48,368 nt of DNA. Source: Oceanospirillaceae bacterium. GTDB lineage: Bacteria; Pseudomonadota; Gammaproteobacteria; Pseudomonadales; Balneatricaceae. Made by a program: the position numbers and the translations under genes. Under the pieces are notes generated by a model. That model was given only the letters and a program-made list of their open reading frames with translations. It was not told the DNA's origin and searched no databases. Below, piece after piece: positions 17,858 through 26,478 of this stretch; within the stretch, counting starts at the first letter, position 1; every line of letters starts with the position of its first letter. The stretch spans positions 1-48,368 of the forward strand of contig JAIBDW010000007.1 in assembly GCA_024686035.1 (NCBI GenBank). Reading direction: 5' to 3'.

Positions 17858-18724
17858 TTAGCCCATCAAGTGTTTTAAGCTATCCAGTGTGGCTTTGCTT
17901 TTTGCACTGAGAGGCATCACTGGCAGGCGAGTTTCTTCAGTACATAAACCTATTAAAGAAGCGGCGTATTTTACGCCAGCTGGGCTTGGCTCGTTAAACA
18001 TCGCCACATGCAGCGGCGTAAGTTCATCATGAATACGTTTGGCTTCCTTAAAATCGCCGTTAAGGCAGGCTGTTTGCATAGCCGAACAACGACTAGGGGC
18101 GACGTTTGCTGTGACAGAGATGCAGCCATTGCCACCCACCGCATTGTAAGCTACAGCGGCTAAGTCATCACCTGATAGATAAGAAAAGTTATTGCCTAAA
18201 GCCATACGCTCTAAACTGATTCGTGAAACATCTCCAGTCGCATCTTTTACGCCCACAACGTTGGGTAAAGCAGCTAGTTTTGCCATCGTCTGGGGCTCAA
18301 TATCAACAATGGCCCTTGGTGGAATATTATAAATTACCATAGGGATGTCTACGCCTTGAGTGATGTACTCAAAATGCGCGTAAAGTCCGTCTTGATTGGG
18401 TCTGTTGTAATACCCTGCGACACATAATATAGCGTCTGCACCTAATTCTTTAGCGTGGCGCGCATAAGCCAACGCCTCTACTGGATTGTTAGAGCCGGCA
18501 CCGGCAATCACGGGCACGCGGCCATTATTTTCTTCAACTACAATTTCTACAACTCGTTTGTGCTCAGCTTCAGACAAAGTCGGTGATTCACCAGTTGTAC
18601 CAACCGGGACTAAACCGTGGGTACCTTTATCTAATTGCCAGTTAACGATACGGCGCAGTGCCGCTTCATCTAACTTGCCATTTTGAAAAGGGGTAACTAA
18701 AGCGACGTATGAACCACTGAACAT
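17858..18724 (-). CDS. dapA: 4-hydroxy-tetrahydrodipicolinate synthase DapA
   Basis: DapA condenses pyruvate with aspartate semialdehyde, the first committed step to lysine and diaminopimelate. Family marks are VPVGTTGESPTLSEAEH, the catalytic Tyr in VIYNIPPRA and the Schiff-base Lys in VGVKDATGD. Length of 288 aa is normal. AGGAG lies before the ATG. In Pseudomonas and E. coli bamC follows dapA, but here the gene downstream is the convergent purC and bamC is separated by about 10 kb. Confidence 0.97.
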   Translation of the reverse strand: MFSGSYVALVTPFQNGKLDEAALRRIVNWQLDKGTHGLVPVGTTGESPTLSEAEHKRVVEIVVEENNGRVPVIAGAGSNNPVEALAYARHAKELGADAILCVAGYYNRPNQDGLYAHFEYITQGVDIPMVIYNIPPRAIVDIEPQTMAKLAALPNVVGVKDATGDVSRISLERMALGNNFSYLSGDDLAAVAYNAVGGNGCISVTANVAPSRCSAMQTACLNGDFKEAKRIHDELTPLHVAMFNEPSPAGVKYAASLIGLCTEETRLPVMPLSAKSKATLDSLKHLMG

Positions 18725-18809
18725 TGAGTTGTCTCCTAAGACTTTATACGCCTAATTTTAAACCTATGTCGGGGCATCAACAAGCGGCAATAGTGGTTAT
18801 TTTCTTTGG

Positions 18810-18869
18810 TGTATACATTAAATGTAAAAGGTGGCAAAATATTGTTAACAATCTGTCACTGAGTCTCAG
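18810..18869. promoter_or_regulatory. Three palindromic sites in the dapA / permease divergent region
   Basis: TGTATACA (18810-18817), ATTGTTAACAAT (18841-18852) and CTGAG-T-CTCAG (18859-18869) are perfect inverted repeats within 60 bases. They lie between the divergent dapA and nucleobase permease starts. FCD-type GntR regulators commonly bind short TTGTNNACAA-like palindromes, and such a regulator is encoded just downstream of the permease, so operator function is plausible. Confidence 0.4.
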
Positions 18870-18941
18870 GTTGCTAAAATAACTGATGTAACAAATAACA
18901 ATAACGAGAGATCTCACGGTTTCTAAATAAGAGAGAAAAAT

Positions 18942-20261
18942 ATGTCAAACGTAAGCCCTTCCATTTACAGTGATGCAAATGTAACTCCGCCCATGGGGCA
19001 GGCCTTAGCGCTAGGTCTGCAACATGTTCTTGCGATGTTTGCCTCTAACGTAACACCTTCAATTATTGTTGCTGGCGCGGCTGGCTTAGCCTTTGGTGGT
19101 GAACAACAGGTTTATCTAATTCAGATGGCGATGCTCTTTGCAGGTATTGCCACCTTGTTCCAAACCGTCGGGATTGGTCCTGTTGGTTCGCGTTTGCCCA
19201 TCATGCAAGGTACAAGTTTTGCCTTTGTGGGTGTACTTGCTGGCATTGCAGCGACGCAAGGTCTTGGAGTCGCTTTGACCTCATGTATCATAGCAGGCGT
19301 GATCCATTTTGCTTTGGGTGCAGTTATCGTTAGAATTCGTAGCTGGTTTCCGCCTTTGGTTACAGGCTTAGTTATTTTAGCCATTGGTTTGTATCTTATT
19401 CCTGTTGCCATTAAATATGCAGCAGGCGGTGCAGCTGATTTCCAAATGAATGCAGATAGCTTTGGTTCGTTACAGCATTGGTCGGTGGCTCTAACTGTAA
19501 TCGTAGTATCTTTATTGGTTAAATTTAAATCCACGGGTACCTTGTCAAATGCGGCCATCTTAATCGGCCTTATCGCCGGTTATGCTTTGGCATACTTCAT
19601 GGGTATGGTTAACTTTGGCGCTGTTGCAAAGGCTAGCTGGCTTACCGGTCTACAAGTGATGCCGTTTGGTTTTGAATTCAACTTAGGCGCTGTTATCGGA
19701 GTAACTTTGGTGTCAATCGTTTCTGCAGTTGAAACTGTTGGCGATGCCTCAGCAACCACCAAAGCGGGTGCTAATCGCGAAGCAACAGATGATGAAATCT
19801 CGGGCGCAACCTATGCAGATGGTCTGGGTACCGCGGTTGCTGGTGTTTTTGGTGGATTGCCAAACACTTCGTTCAGCCAAAATGTGGGCATCGTGGGTAT
19901 GACTGGTGTAATGAGTCGTCACGTGGTGACCATTGCAGGTGTGTTGATGCTTTTGTGTGGCCTGTTGCCTAAAGTGGGTGCAGTGATCGCCTCAATGCCT
20001 TTCCCTGTGCTTGGTGGTGGTGTCATTGTGATGTTTGGAATGGTTGCATCGGCAGGACTGAACGTTTTGTCAGAAGTTAAGATGAACCGTCGTAATATGA
20101 TCATTATTTCAATATCACTGGCAGTTGGCCTTGGTCTTAACTTGGAGCCCACAGCTGTGCAACATTTGCCAGGCATTTGGAAAACACTGGCTACATCAGC
20201 AGTGGCCCCAACTGCATTCTTAGCCATTTTGTTAAATCAGATTTTGCCAGAAGAAGATTAA
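18942..20261 (+). CDS. NCS2-family nucleobase permease (uracil/xanthine/urate type)
   Basis: This is an inner-membrane proton symporter of 439 aa with about 14 hydrophobic segments. The NCS2 hallmarks are QALALGLQHVLAMFASNVTP in TM1, GPVGSRLPIMQGTSFAF in TM3, the substrate-site VETVGDASATTKAG and GGLPNTSFSQNVGIVGMTGV. The VETVGD and SFSQNVG patterns are closer to xanthine/urate carriers than to uracil carriers, but substrate is not certain. Cytoplasmic purine use fits the adjacent GntR regulator. A strong terminator follows. Confidence 0.9.
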   Translation: MSNVSPSIYSDANVTPPMGQALALGLQHVLAMFASNVTPSIIVAGAAGLAFGGEQQVYLIQMAMLFAGIATLFQTVGIGPVGSRLPIMQGTSFAFVGVLAGIAATQGLGVALTSCIIAGVIHFALGAVIVRIRSWFPPLVTGLVILAIGLYLIPVAIKYAAGGAADFQMNADSFGSLQHWSVALTVIVVSLLVKFKSTGTLSNAAILIGLIAGYALAYFMGMVNFGAVAKASWLTGLQVMPFGFEFNLGAVIGVTLVSIVSAVETVGDASATTKAGANREATDDEISGATYADGLGTAVAGVFGGLPNTSFSQNVGIVGMTGVMSRHVVTIAGVLMLLCGLLPKVGAVIASMPFPVLGGGVIVMFGMVASAGLNVLSEVKMNRRNMIIISISLAVGLGLNLEPTAVQHLPGIWKTLATSAVAPTAFLAILLNQILPEED

Positions 20262-20294
20262 TGAGCAAGTAATGCTAGATGGTATTTAGCTTGT

Positions 20295-20324
20295 AAAAAG
20301 GGCAACTAAGGTTGCCCTTTTTTT
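20295..20324 (+). terminator. Rho-independent terminator after the permease gene
   Basis: A perfect 12-bp stem AAAAAGGGCAAC / GTTGCCCTTTTT with loop TAAG is followed by further Ts. The A/T flanks make it potentially bidirectional. It separates the permease from the GntR gene. Confidence 0.92.
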
Positions 20325-20352
20325 GTATTTAACTGAAAAAAGGGAGTATTTT

Positions 20353-21033
20353 GTGGTAGTAAAGGATGCGACAGTGACAGAACAAACCATTGTTGATGCC
20401 ATCGTCAACGATGTTATGGAACAGCGGATTGGCCCAGGAACACGTTTGAGTGAAAAATCTCTATGTGAACGTTTTGATATAAAAAGAATGTATGTCAGAA
20501 GGGCCTTGCTGACATTGGCTAACAAAGGCATTGTGGAGCTAAAAGCCAATAAAGGCGCAAGAATTCGTAAACCAACCTTCCAACAAGCGGTTATTTTATT
20601 TGAAACTCGAAGGTCTATAGAGTCTATTATTATTCAAAACGTTGTGACCCAAAGAAGTGATGCTGATATTGATAAGCTCAATGCACATATGAGGTTGGAA
20701 GAAGAGGCCTTTGTTAACAATGATCGCAATGAGCTTATTCGCTTATCGGGTGAATTTCATTTGTTGATTGCCAGCTTTCAAAATAATCATTTACTGGCTG
20801 GTTTTATGCAAACTTTAGTCACAGAATCTAGCTTGATTACTGCGATGTATGGTCAGCATAGTTTTTCAAACTGTCCTCCAAGTGAGCATCGTGCCTTAGT
20901 TGAGGCAATAAAAAATCAACATCAAAAAGCTGCGTTAGATTTGATGTCAGCCCATTTAAACCATATAGAAGCAGATTTAGCGATTAGCCATGGTAAGAGT
21001 TTAGAACTTGTGTCCATGGACGTGAATAAATAA
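20353..21033 (+). CDS. GntR-family (FCD/FadR subfamily) transcriptional regulator
   Basis: This cytoplasmic regulator has an N-terminal winged helix (residues about 8-70: VNDVMEQRIGPGTRLSEKSL, RRALLTLANKGIVELKANKG) and a C-terminal FCD ligand domain. The FCD metal-binding His residues are probably in GEFHLLIA, SEHRALVEA and MSAHLNHIE. GTG 20353 is chosen because AGGGAG (20341-20346) precedes it by six bases; an in-frame TTG at 20323 would overlap the terminator. The product is 226 aa. Position next to the permease suggests control of purine or pyrimidine uptake (inference). MGMT starts 11 bases downstream. Confidence 0.88.
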   Translation: MVVKDATVTEQTIVDAIVNDVMEQRIGPGTRLSEKSLCERFDIKRMYVRRALLTLANKGIVELKANKGARIRKPTFQQAVILFETRRSIESIIIQNVVTQRSDADIDKLNAHMRLEEEAFVNNDRNELIRLSGEFHLLIASFQNNHLLAGFMQTLVTESSLITAMYGQHSFSNCPPSEHRALVEAIKNQHQKAALDLMSAHLNHIEADLAISHGKSLELVSMDVNK

Positions 21034-21043
21034 GAGGTGAAAA

Positions 21044-21523
21044 ATGTCATTTGAATATACTTATATTGATTCACCGGTGGGCAAGCTGTTATTGGTGGGC
21101 CAAAATGAAGTGCTGCATTATTTGAGCTTTCCCAGTGGGAAAATGCACTTTCAACCTGAGCCTGGTTGGCAATATAACCCAGCGACTTTATCTAAAGCTA
21201 AAGGACAATTAGACGCTTACTTTGCAGGCCAATTAAAGCAATTTAGTTTAGCTATAGCGCCTAATGGAAGCGCATTTCAAATGCAGGTTTTGGCGGCATT
21301 GCAATTCATTCCCTATGGGCAAGTGCGTAGCTACAAAGACATTGCGCAGACCATTGGCAGGCCCCAATCTATGCGCGCTGTAGGCGCCGCAAATGGTCGC
21401 AATCCCATTCCATTGATTATCCCTTGTCACCGTGTGATAGGTGCTGATGGCAGCCTCACAGGCTTTGGAGGAGGGGTGGATACAAAAGCATTTCTGCTGC
21501 GCCTAGAAGGCGCGATACACTAG
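21044..21523 (+). CDS. Methylated-DNA-[protein]-cysteine S-methyltransferase
   Basis: This is a DNA repair suicide protein that takes the alkyl group from O6-methylguanine. The active-site motif IIPCHRVIG places the acceptor cysteine at residue 128. The HTH segment FQMQVLAALQFIPYGQVRSY and the arginine-finger region RAVGAANGRNP are intact, as is TGFGGGVDTKAFLLRLEG. At 159 aa it is the Ogt-type domain without an Ada N-terminal part. It probably shares a transcript with the GntR gene. Confidence 0.95.
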   Translation: MSFEYTYIDSPVGKLLLVGQNEVLHYLSFPSGKMHFQPEPGWQYNPATLSKAKGQLDAYFAGQLKQFSLAIAPNGSAFQMQVLAALQFIPYGQVRSYKDIAQTIGRPQSMRAVGAANGRNPIPLIIPCHRVIGADGSLTGFGGGVDTKAFLLRLEGAIH

Positions 21524-21581
21524 ATACCGTGTAATGTATTTTTAAGCCATTTTAGCTTGGTGTTGCTAATGTGCACAGGCC

Positions 21582-22472
21582 TCACAGCGTAACTTTGTCA
21601 TTAACAGGTTTGTTCGCTGTGCTGTGTTTGAAATAGACATACACACCAGTAAGCGTGACCGAGCTGCCTACCAGTTGCAACAATGTGAGCGTCTCGCCTA
21701 ACATTAGATACCCAAATATCAAAGTATATATTGGTTGTAATAATATAAATCCAGCTAAACGGCCCATGCCATGCCGATGCACTAGCCCATACCAAAAACT
21801 ATAAGCTAAAATTGACGAGCACAAAACCACGTACATTATGGCAAGCATAATGCTTGCGGTAAATTGCGGCAGTATCGGCGTATTGTCAATTTGTAATAGG
21901 TACACGACAAAGCACAAAGGCGCAGTGATGATGGCTATCCAAAATTGGATGGCAAGCAGTGACAGTTCTTTGAGCTTGCGGATCTGAATATTGCCGATCG
22001 CCCACATAAAAGTGCTTAAAATTACAATGAGCATACCCCATTGAAGTTCGCTTTCACCTGTAAATAAAGTAGGAAGCATTGCGCCCAAAGTAGCAATAAT
22101 AATGGCTAAGGTTTGGATGAGTGTGATGCGCTCATGAAGAAATAAATAGCTTAATAAAGCAGAGAAAGGCGCTGATAATAAAAAACATACGCTAGCCACC
22201 ACACCAGGGACGATAGACAGACCAACCGCTAAAAGATAAAAATGACCTAAGCCCATCACTAATGCAATAGGCAGTAAAGGGCGCAGCTGTGCCATAGATA
22301 TTTTCACGAAAGGCAAAAGCACCAGAGCTAGTAATAAAAAACGTGCCGATGTAAACAATAGTGGGTCCATGTCAGTCACTATTGCTTTCATGGCGACCAT
22401 ATTAACGCCCCATATGGCGGTCACTAAGATAGCTCCCAAAGCAGGGTTGCTTAACCAATCTATTTGTCTCAA
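21582..22472 (-). CDS. EamA/DMT-family transporter (copy 1)
   Basis: This inner-membrane drug/metabolite transporter has ten predicted membrane segments arranged as two EamA repeats. The first repeat begins LGAILVTAIWGVNMVAMKAI and the second near MLIVILSTFMWAIGNIQIRK. Length is 296 aa. The start codon is TTG with AAGGA about seven bases upstream. No substrate is evident; many members export amino acids or related metabolites. It lies downstream of the FAD oxidoreductase on the same strand but behind a terminator, so it probably has its own promoter. Confidence 0.85.
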   Translation of the reverse strand: MRQIDWLSNPALGAILVTAIWGVNMVAMKAIVTDMDPLLFTSARFLLLALVLLPFVKISMAQLRPLLPIALVMGLGHFYLLAVGLSIVPGVVASVCFLLSAPFSALLSYLFLHERITLIQTLAIIIATLGAMLPTLFTGESELQWGMLIVILSTFMWAIGNIQIRKLKELSLLAIQFWIAIITAPLCFVVYLLQIDNTPILPQFTASIMLAIMYVVLCSSILAYSFWYGLVHRHGMGRLAGFILLQPIYTLIFGYLMLGETLTLLQLVGSSVTLTGVYVYFKHSTANKPVNDKVTL

Positions 22473-22580
22473 ATTTAGATCCTTAGTCGTAATAGCACAA
22501 TGCAGCTTAGTTTGCTCAATGGTGTTTTTTTGGTTGCAATAGCCTTTATCTTAGCACAAAGAATGCTCACAACCGTCCAC

Positions 22581-22603
22581 AAAAAAGCCCTGTTCTACAG
22601 GGC
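22581..22603 (-). terminator. Rho-independent terminator after the FAD oxidoreductase gene
   Basis: On the reverse strand GCCCTG / CAGGGC with loop TAGAA is followed by six Ts. It sits 43 bases past the stop of the reverse-strand oxidoreductase. Confidence 0.8.
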
Positions 22604-22645
22604 CTTATTTAGCTTAACTGAACTTAAATTAGGGTGTTTTTTACC

Positions 22646-23989
22646 TTATGACCAAGGGAATGGACTGCTAGATACAGGGTGTAGATTGCCTTGCTCGTAA
22701 CGATCTAAACGAAATGGCTCAAGCAATCGATGCTTTTGTCCAGTCACAATTTCATTGGCTACTAATTTACCGACTCCAAGCATTTTGTAACCGTGGTTAG
22801 AATCTGCAATGAAGTAGGCATTGTCGTGGAACACGTCAAAGATAGGAAAAGAGTCTGGGGTGAAGCAACCAATGCCGCCACTTGGTTCATCTTTAAATTT
22901 AGGCATAGTGCCTTCAAAGCGCTTTTGGCAATGGGCTAAGGCAGAAACCCACATGTGTGCAAACTCAGCACCAACGACAAATTCTGGAGAATCTGGGCCA
23001 TATGGATCAACAGCGACTTCATCTGGGTTTGTTTTCACTGGGAATGGCGCCGCACCGCCTTGAACACCGCCAAAATGGAAATCAGGCTTGTAATAGATCC
23101 CCCACATTTCATTTGTGACTAGGCTGCCATCCACACTAGAATAAAGTGGCGCATTTGAGTCTACATGGATCACAGGTGGCATGTTGCCTTCATTGTCTAC
23201 TTGAAGTTTAGGGTCAACACCCAAAGTGCCTTCTTGCAGCGACCAATAAACCCACATTGGAATATCTGTATGCACAATGTCGTTGGCACCTTTAATACTC
23301 ACTGTTTTTGGTAGCTCTAACATTTCCCACAAGCTTTTCGCCCATGGGCCGGCACCAATGACAACATAATCACAGGCAATGTGACCTTTATCTGTTTCAA
23401 CGTGAGTAACGCAGCCTTGGTTGCGCGTGAAGCCTTTGACAGCGACCCCACTAATAATGCGGATGTTTTCGTTCTCAACTTTAGTGGCTAATCCGTACAT
23501 TGCTTTGGTATTATTGGCATAACCCCCTTTGGCTTCGTGTAACACTGAAGTGATGCCTTGGGCTTGCCAGTCGTGAAAGATACCTTTCATGTATTTAGTG
23601 CAATCTGCTTCGCCTTCGATAAAGGTAGAAGGGTAGTTAATCGCTTGTTGTTGGTTGTAGATCGTGGCGACATCTGCATGCATTGATTCAGGGCTAATTT
23701 GCATATAGCCCACAGGATGATATGAGTAGGCTTTTATGTCTGATTCCCAAACTTCTACAGAGTGAGCCATGAGTTCACGCATCGCAGGTTGGAAATAGTT
23801 GTTGCGAACTACGCCACATGCAATGCCTGTGGCTCCTGCTGCAATACCATTTTTATCAAGGATAATAATGTCACGCCCATCGCCTTTGCCACTGGCTTTA
23901 AGTTCTAAAGCCAAATGGTAAGCGGTACTTAGACCATGAATACCAGCGCCTACGATGATGTAGGCAGAAGAAGAAGGAAAGGCCATCAT
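22646..23989 (-). CDS. DAO-family FAD-dependent oxidoreductase (sarcosine/dimethylglycine oxidase-like)
   Basis: This 447-aa flavoprotein of the D-amino acid oxidase superfamily has the dinucleotide motif IIVGAGIHGLSTAYHLA and the second glycine-rich segment GAAGATGIACGVVRNNYFQP. YVVIGAGPWAK, and GGIGCFTPDSFPIFD and DSNHGYKMLGVGK near the end, are family features. The start was set at the ATG ending at 23989, preceded by GGAG. Such enzymes oxidise secondary or tertiary amines such as sarcosine, dimethylglycine or proline-like compounds; substrate is unknown. It is divergent from a GlxA-type regulator of the class that controls betaine and carnitine catabolism, which fits an N-methyl amine substrate (inference). 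Confidence 0.85.
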   Translation of the reverse strand: MMAFPSSSAYIIVGAGIHGLSTAYHLALELKASGKGDGRDIIILDKNGIAAGATGIACGVVRNNYFQPAMRELMAHSVEVWESDIKAYSYHPVGYMQISPESMHADVATIYNQQQAINYPSTFIEGEADCTKYMKGIFHDWQAQGITSVLHEAKGGYANNTKAMYGLATKVENENIRIISGVAVKGFTRNQGCVTHVETDKGHIACDYVVIGAGPWAKSLWEMLELPKTVSIKGANDIVHTDIPMWVYWSLQEGTLGVDPKLQVDNEGNMPPVIHVDSNAPLYSSVDGSLVTNEMWGIYYKPDFHFGGVQGGAAPFPVKTNPDEVAVDPYGPDSPEFVVGAEFAHMWVSALAHCQKRFEGTMPKFKDEPSGGIGCFTPDSFPIFDVFHDNAYFIADSNHGYKMLGVGKLVANEIVTGQKHRLLEPFRLDRYEQGNLHPVSSSPFPWS

Positions 23990-24119
23990 GGACTCCGGTT
24001 GTTTATATAAAATATTCAATTAATGATCATAATGCGGTTTTATGTCGAAATAAGAACCACTCAAGACGACTTTTAGTGAGACAAAACCGACAAAAAGGAC
24101 TAATGTGTTAAAAAATAAT

Positions 24120-24156
24120 TTGAGACCTTGGCGTTCGTATTGTGCAAAGGTCTCAA
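24120..24156. promoter_or_regulatory. Large inverted repeat in the oxidoreductase / GlxA regulator divergent region
   Basis: TTGAGACCTT (24120-24129) and AAGGTCTCAA (24147-24156) are perfect 10-bp inverted arms around a 17-base spacer, centred about 51 bases before the regulator start. Further left TGTCG (24043-24047) faces CGACA (24088-24092). Both could be sites for the adjacent AraC-type regulator. Confidence 0.5.
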
Positions 24157-24188
24157 TTTAGCAAGTCTATGTTTTAACTGGGTTCGTA

Positions 24189-25136
24189 ATGCAACGTTTT
24201 GGCTTTTTTTTAGTGCCGGGTTTTTCCATGCTGTCATTAGCTGCGGCTGTGGAACCCTTGCGTATGGCCAATGCACAAGCTCAAGACAGCCTCTATAAGT
24301 GGGATTTTTTGAGTTGGCACGGGTTACCCGTTAACGCCAGTAATCAAATGGTCACAGCTCCAACAATCACGCTAGAAGAAGTTAAAACCCTTGATGTGTT
24401 GCTAGTGGTGGCAGGTATCAATGTGGCAGCGTATGGAGACGATCAGTTGTTTGCATGGTTGCGTCAAGCGGCTAGGCAAGTAAAGCGATTAGGCGCAACC
24501 TCTACGGGGTCGTTATTACTGGCTAAGGCAAAGTTGCTTAGACATAGAACCTGCACTATACATTGGGAATATGTAGATAGTTTTCGTGAACAATTTACAG
24601 ATATATCGATGAGCGGTGAGCTATACGAGTTTGATGGTAATTTAATGACTTGTTCTGGTGGTTCTGCTGGTTTAGATATGATGCTGCAAATTATCGCAGA
24701 TCAGCATGGCTATGAGCTGGCTTTATTGGTTGCAGAGCAATATATGCACCCCCATATTCGCCCTCCGCATCAAGATCAAAGAATGCGTTTGCAATCGCGG
24801 TTAAATATCAACAACCCAAGAATGATCAAAGCGATTGATTTTATGCGCCAAAACTTGGAAACCCCACTCACATGTCAAGAGCTGGCCGACGCATCAAACA
24901 TGTCTGCTCGGCAAATGGAGCGGTTGTTTAAACAACACTTACAGCAAAGTCCGGGGCAATATTATTTGCACTTACGTCTTGAAAAAACCCAGCAACTGTT
25001 GCGCCAGTCTAGCTTGTCTGTGCTGCAAATAGCCACGGCTTGTGGTTTTAGTTCTACATCTTACCTAGCGCGGTGTTATCAAAAGAAATATAGCTGCTCA
25101 CCTAGACAAGAGAGGGCGCGTAATAGTAATCGTTAA
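24189..25136 (+). CDS. GlxA-family AraC-type transcriptional regulator
   Basis: This 315-aa regulator has an N-terminal DJ-1/PfpI-like domain (residues 1-165) and a C-terminal AraC double HTH (about 215-310). The amidase-type cysteine site reads ATSTGSLLLAKAKLL, with Thr/Ser in place of the nucleophile, so it is a sensor rather than an enzyme. 'EQYMHPHIRPPHQDQRM' before the HTH is characteristic of the GbdR/CdhR group that senses glycine betaine, dimethylglycine or carnitine. The HTH shows ELADASNMSARQMERLFKQH and IATACGFSSTSYLARCYQKK. It is divergent from the DAO-family oxidoreductase, its likely target. Confidence 0.9.
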   Translation: MQRFGFFLVPGFSMLSLAAAVEPLRMANAQAQDSLYKWDFLSWHGLPVNASNQMVTAPTITLEEVKTLDVLLVVAGINVAAYGDDQLFAWLRQAARQVKRLGATSTGSLLLAKAKLLRHRTCTIHWEYVDSFREQFTDISMSGELYEFDGNLMTCSGGSAGLDMMLQIIADQHGYELALLVAEQYMHPHIRPPHQDQRMRLQSRLNINNPRMIKAIDFMRQNLETPLTCQELADASNMSARQMERLFKQHLQQSPGQYYLHLRLEKTQQLLRQSSLSVLQIATACGFSSTSYLARCYQKKYSCSPRQERARNSNR

Positions 25137-25208
25137 TAGATATTTGAATGAGACTAATATGCTTTGTGATAGGGTGTTTTCTACCTAGTTTTAAGACTAT
25201 GAAAGCCG

Positions 25209-25214
25209 TATAAT
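25209..25214 (+). promoter_or_regulatory. Candidate -10 for the aromatic aminotransferase gene
   Basis: A perfect TATAAT flanked by GCCG and CCGGC lies 68 bases before ATG 25283. The -35 is weak (T-rich). AGGAG near 25267 is the ribosome site. Confidence 0.4.
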
Positions 25215-25282
25215 TACCGGCGTTTAACACACTTAATTTTTGAATTCATTGTTTAGGTTATTCCCTAGGAGTTTTATTTCTC

Positions 25283-26476
25283 ATGTTTGAGTCATTGCAA
25301 TCTGTGCCTGCTGATCCCATCCTCAATCTGTCAGTTTTGTACCGTAAAGATACCAACCCTAACAAAGTAGATTTAGGTGTAGGCGTTTACAAAGATGAAA
25401 TGGGGCATACAGCTATTATGCAGGCGGTTTCTCTGGCAGAAGAGCGGTTGTTGGTAGAGGAAAATACGAAAGCATACGTCGGCATGGCTGGGTCTAAAAA
25501 GTTTTGTGATCTGTTGGCTCAAGTGACATTAGGCGCTGATCATCAAGCGATTCGTGATCAACGTATTTCTGTTGCACAAACACCAGGTGGCAGTGGTGCT
25601 TTGCGTGTTTTAGCTGAATTCATCAATGTCGCAAAGCCTGGCTCAACAGTATGGGTAGGCAACCCAACTTGGGCCAACCATATTCCGGTGATGAAAAGTG
25701 CGGGTCTAACCATTAAAACCTACCCTTACTACAGTAAAGAAACTAAGACTGTCGACTTTGATGCGATGATGACAACGCTTAACTCAGAAGCAAAATCAGG
25801 CGATGTGGTGCTGCTTCATGGCTGCTGTCACAACCCGTCAGGTGCAGACTTAACCCTAGATCAATGGCAAGCCAGCGCTGACTTGATCAAAGCTAAAGGC
25901 TTATTGCCTTATGTTGATATTGCTTATCAAGGCCTTGGTGAGGGCATGGATGAAGATGCTGCAGGCCTACGATTAATGGCTAATAGTGTGTCTGAGATGG
26001 TGATTGCAAGCTCATGTTCAAAAAACTTTGGGTTGTATCGTGAGCGCACTGGCACTGCCATTATTATTTCCACTACCCCACAACAAGCTGTTATTGCGCA
26101 AGGTCAAATGAACGGTGTCATTCGTGCCAATTACTCTATGCCTCCCTCTCATGGAGCTTTGGCAGTGGAAACGATTCTTGCAGACCCAAAACTTGACCAG
26201 ATTTGGCGCGATGAGTTAAAGATCATGCGTAAGCGGATCAAAGATTTACGTAGGCAATTGGTAGTGGCCATTAAGGCTGAAGGGGTAGAGCAAGATTTTA
26301 GCTTTATTGAACGCCAAAAAGGCATGTTTTCCTTTTTAGACATCAGTCCAGAGCAAGTTGATAAGCTGGTTAATGAACACAGCGTTTATTTGGTGAGTTC
26401 TAGCCGCATTAATTTAGCAGGCCTTAATCAAACTAACATCGGTTATGTCGCTAAAGCGATCGCTGCTGTGTTGTAG
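25283..26476 (+). CDS. Aromatic amino acid / aspartate aminotransferase (class I)
   Basis: This PLP-dependent transaminase of the AspC/TyrB family has 397 aa. Motifs include KVDLGVGVYKDEMG, QTPGGSGALRV, NPTWANH, HGCCHNPSGADL, the PLP-phosphate Tyr region YVDIAYQGLGEG and the Schiff-base Lys247 in SSCSKNFGLYRERTG. It converts aromatic amino acids or aspartate with 2-oxoglutarate to the keto acids. The choice between TyrB and AspC cannot be made by eye. The gene is followed closely by an alpha/beta hydrolase and probably co-transcribed with it. Confidence 0.93.
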   Translation: MFESLQSVPADPILNLSVLYRKDTNPNKVDLGVGVYKDEMGHTAIMQAVSLAEERLLVEENTKAYVGMAGSKKFCDLLAQVTLGADHQAIRDQRISVAQTPGGSGALRVLAEFINVAKPGSTVWVGNPTWANHIPVMKSAGLTIKTYPYYSKETKTVDFDAMMTTLNSEAKSGDVVLLHGCCHNPSGADLTLDQWQASADLIKAKGLLPYVDIAYQGLGEGMDEDAAGLRLMANSVSEMVIASSCSKNFGLYRERTGTAIIISTTPQQAVIAQGQMNGVIRANYSMPPSHGALAVETILADPKLDQIWRDELKIMRKRIKDLRRQLVVAIKAEGVEQDFSFIERQKGMFSFLDISPEQVDKLVNEHSVYLVSSSRINLAGLNQTNIGYVAKAIAAVL

Positions 26477-26478
26477 TA

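Noticed and set aside
22500-22700. 66-codon forward open frame between the EamA and oxidoreductase genes
   Set aside because: It runs through the reverse-strand terminator and into the oxidoreductase gene; no domain or ribosome site.
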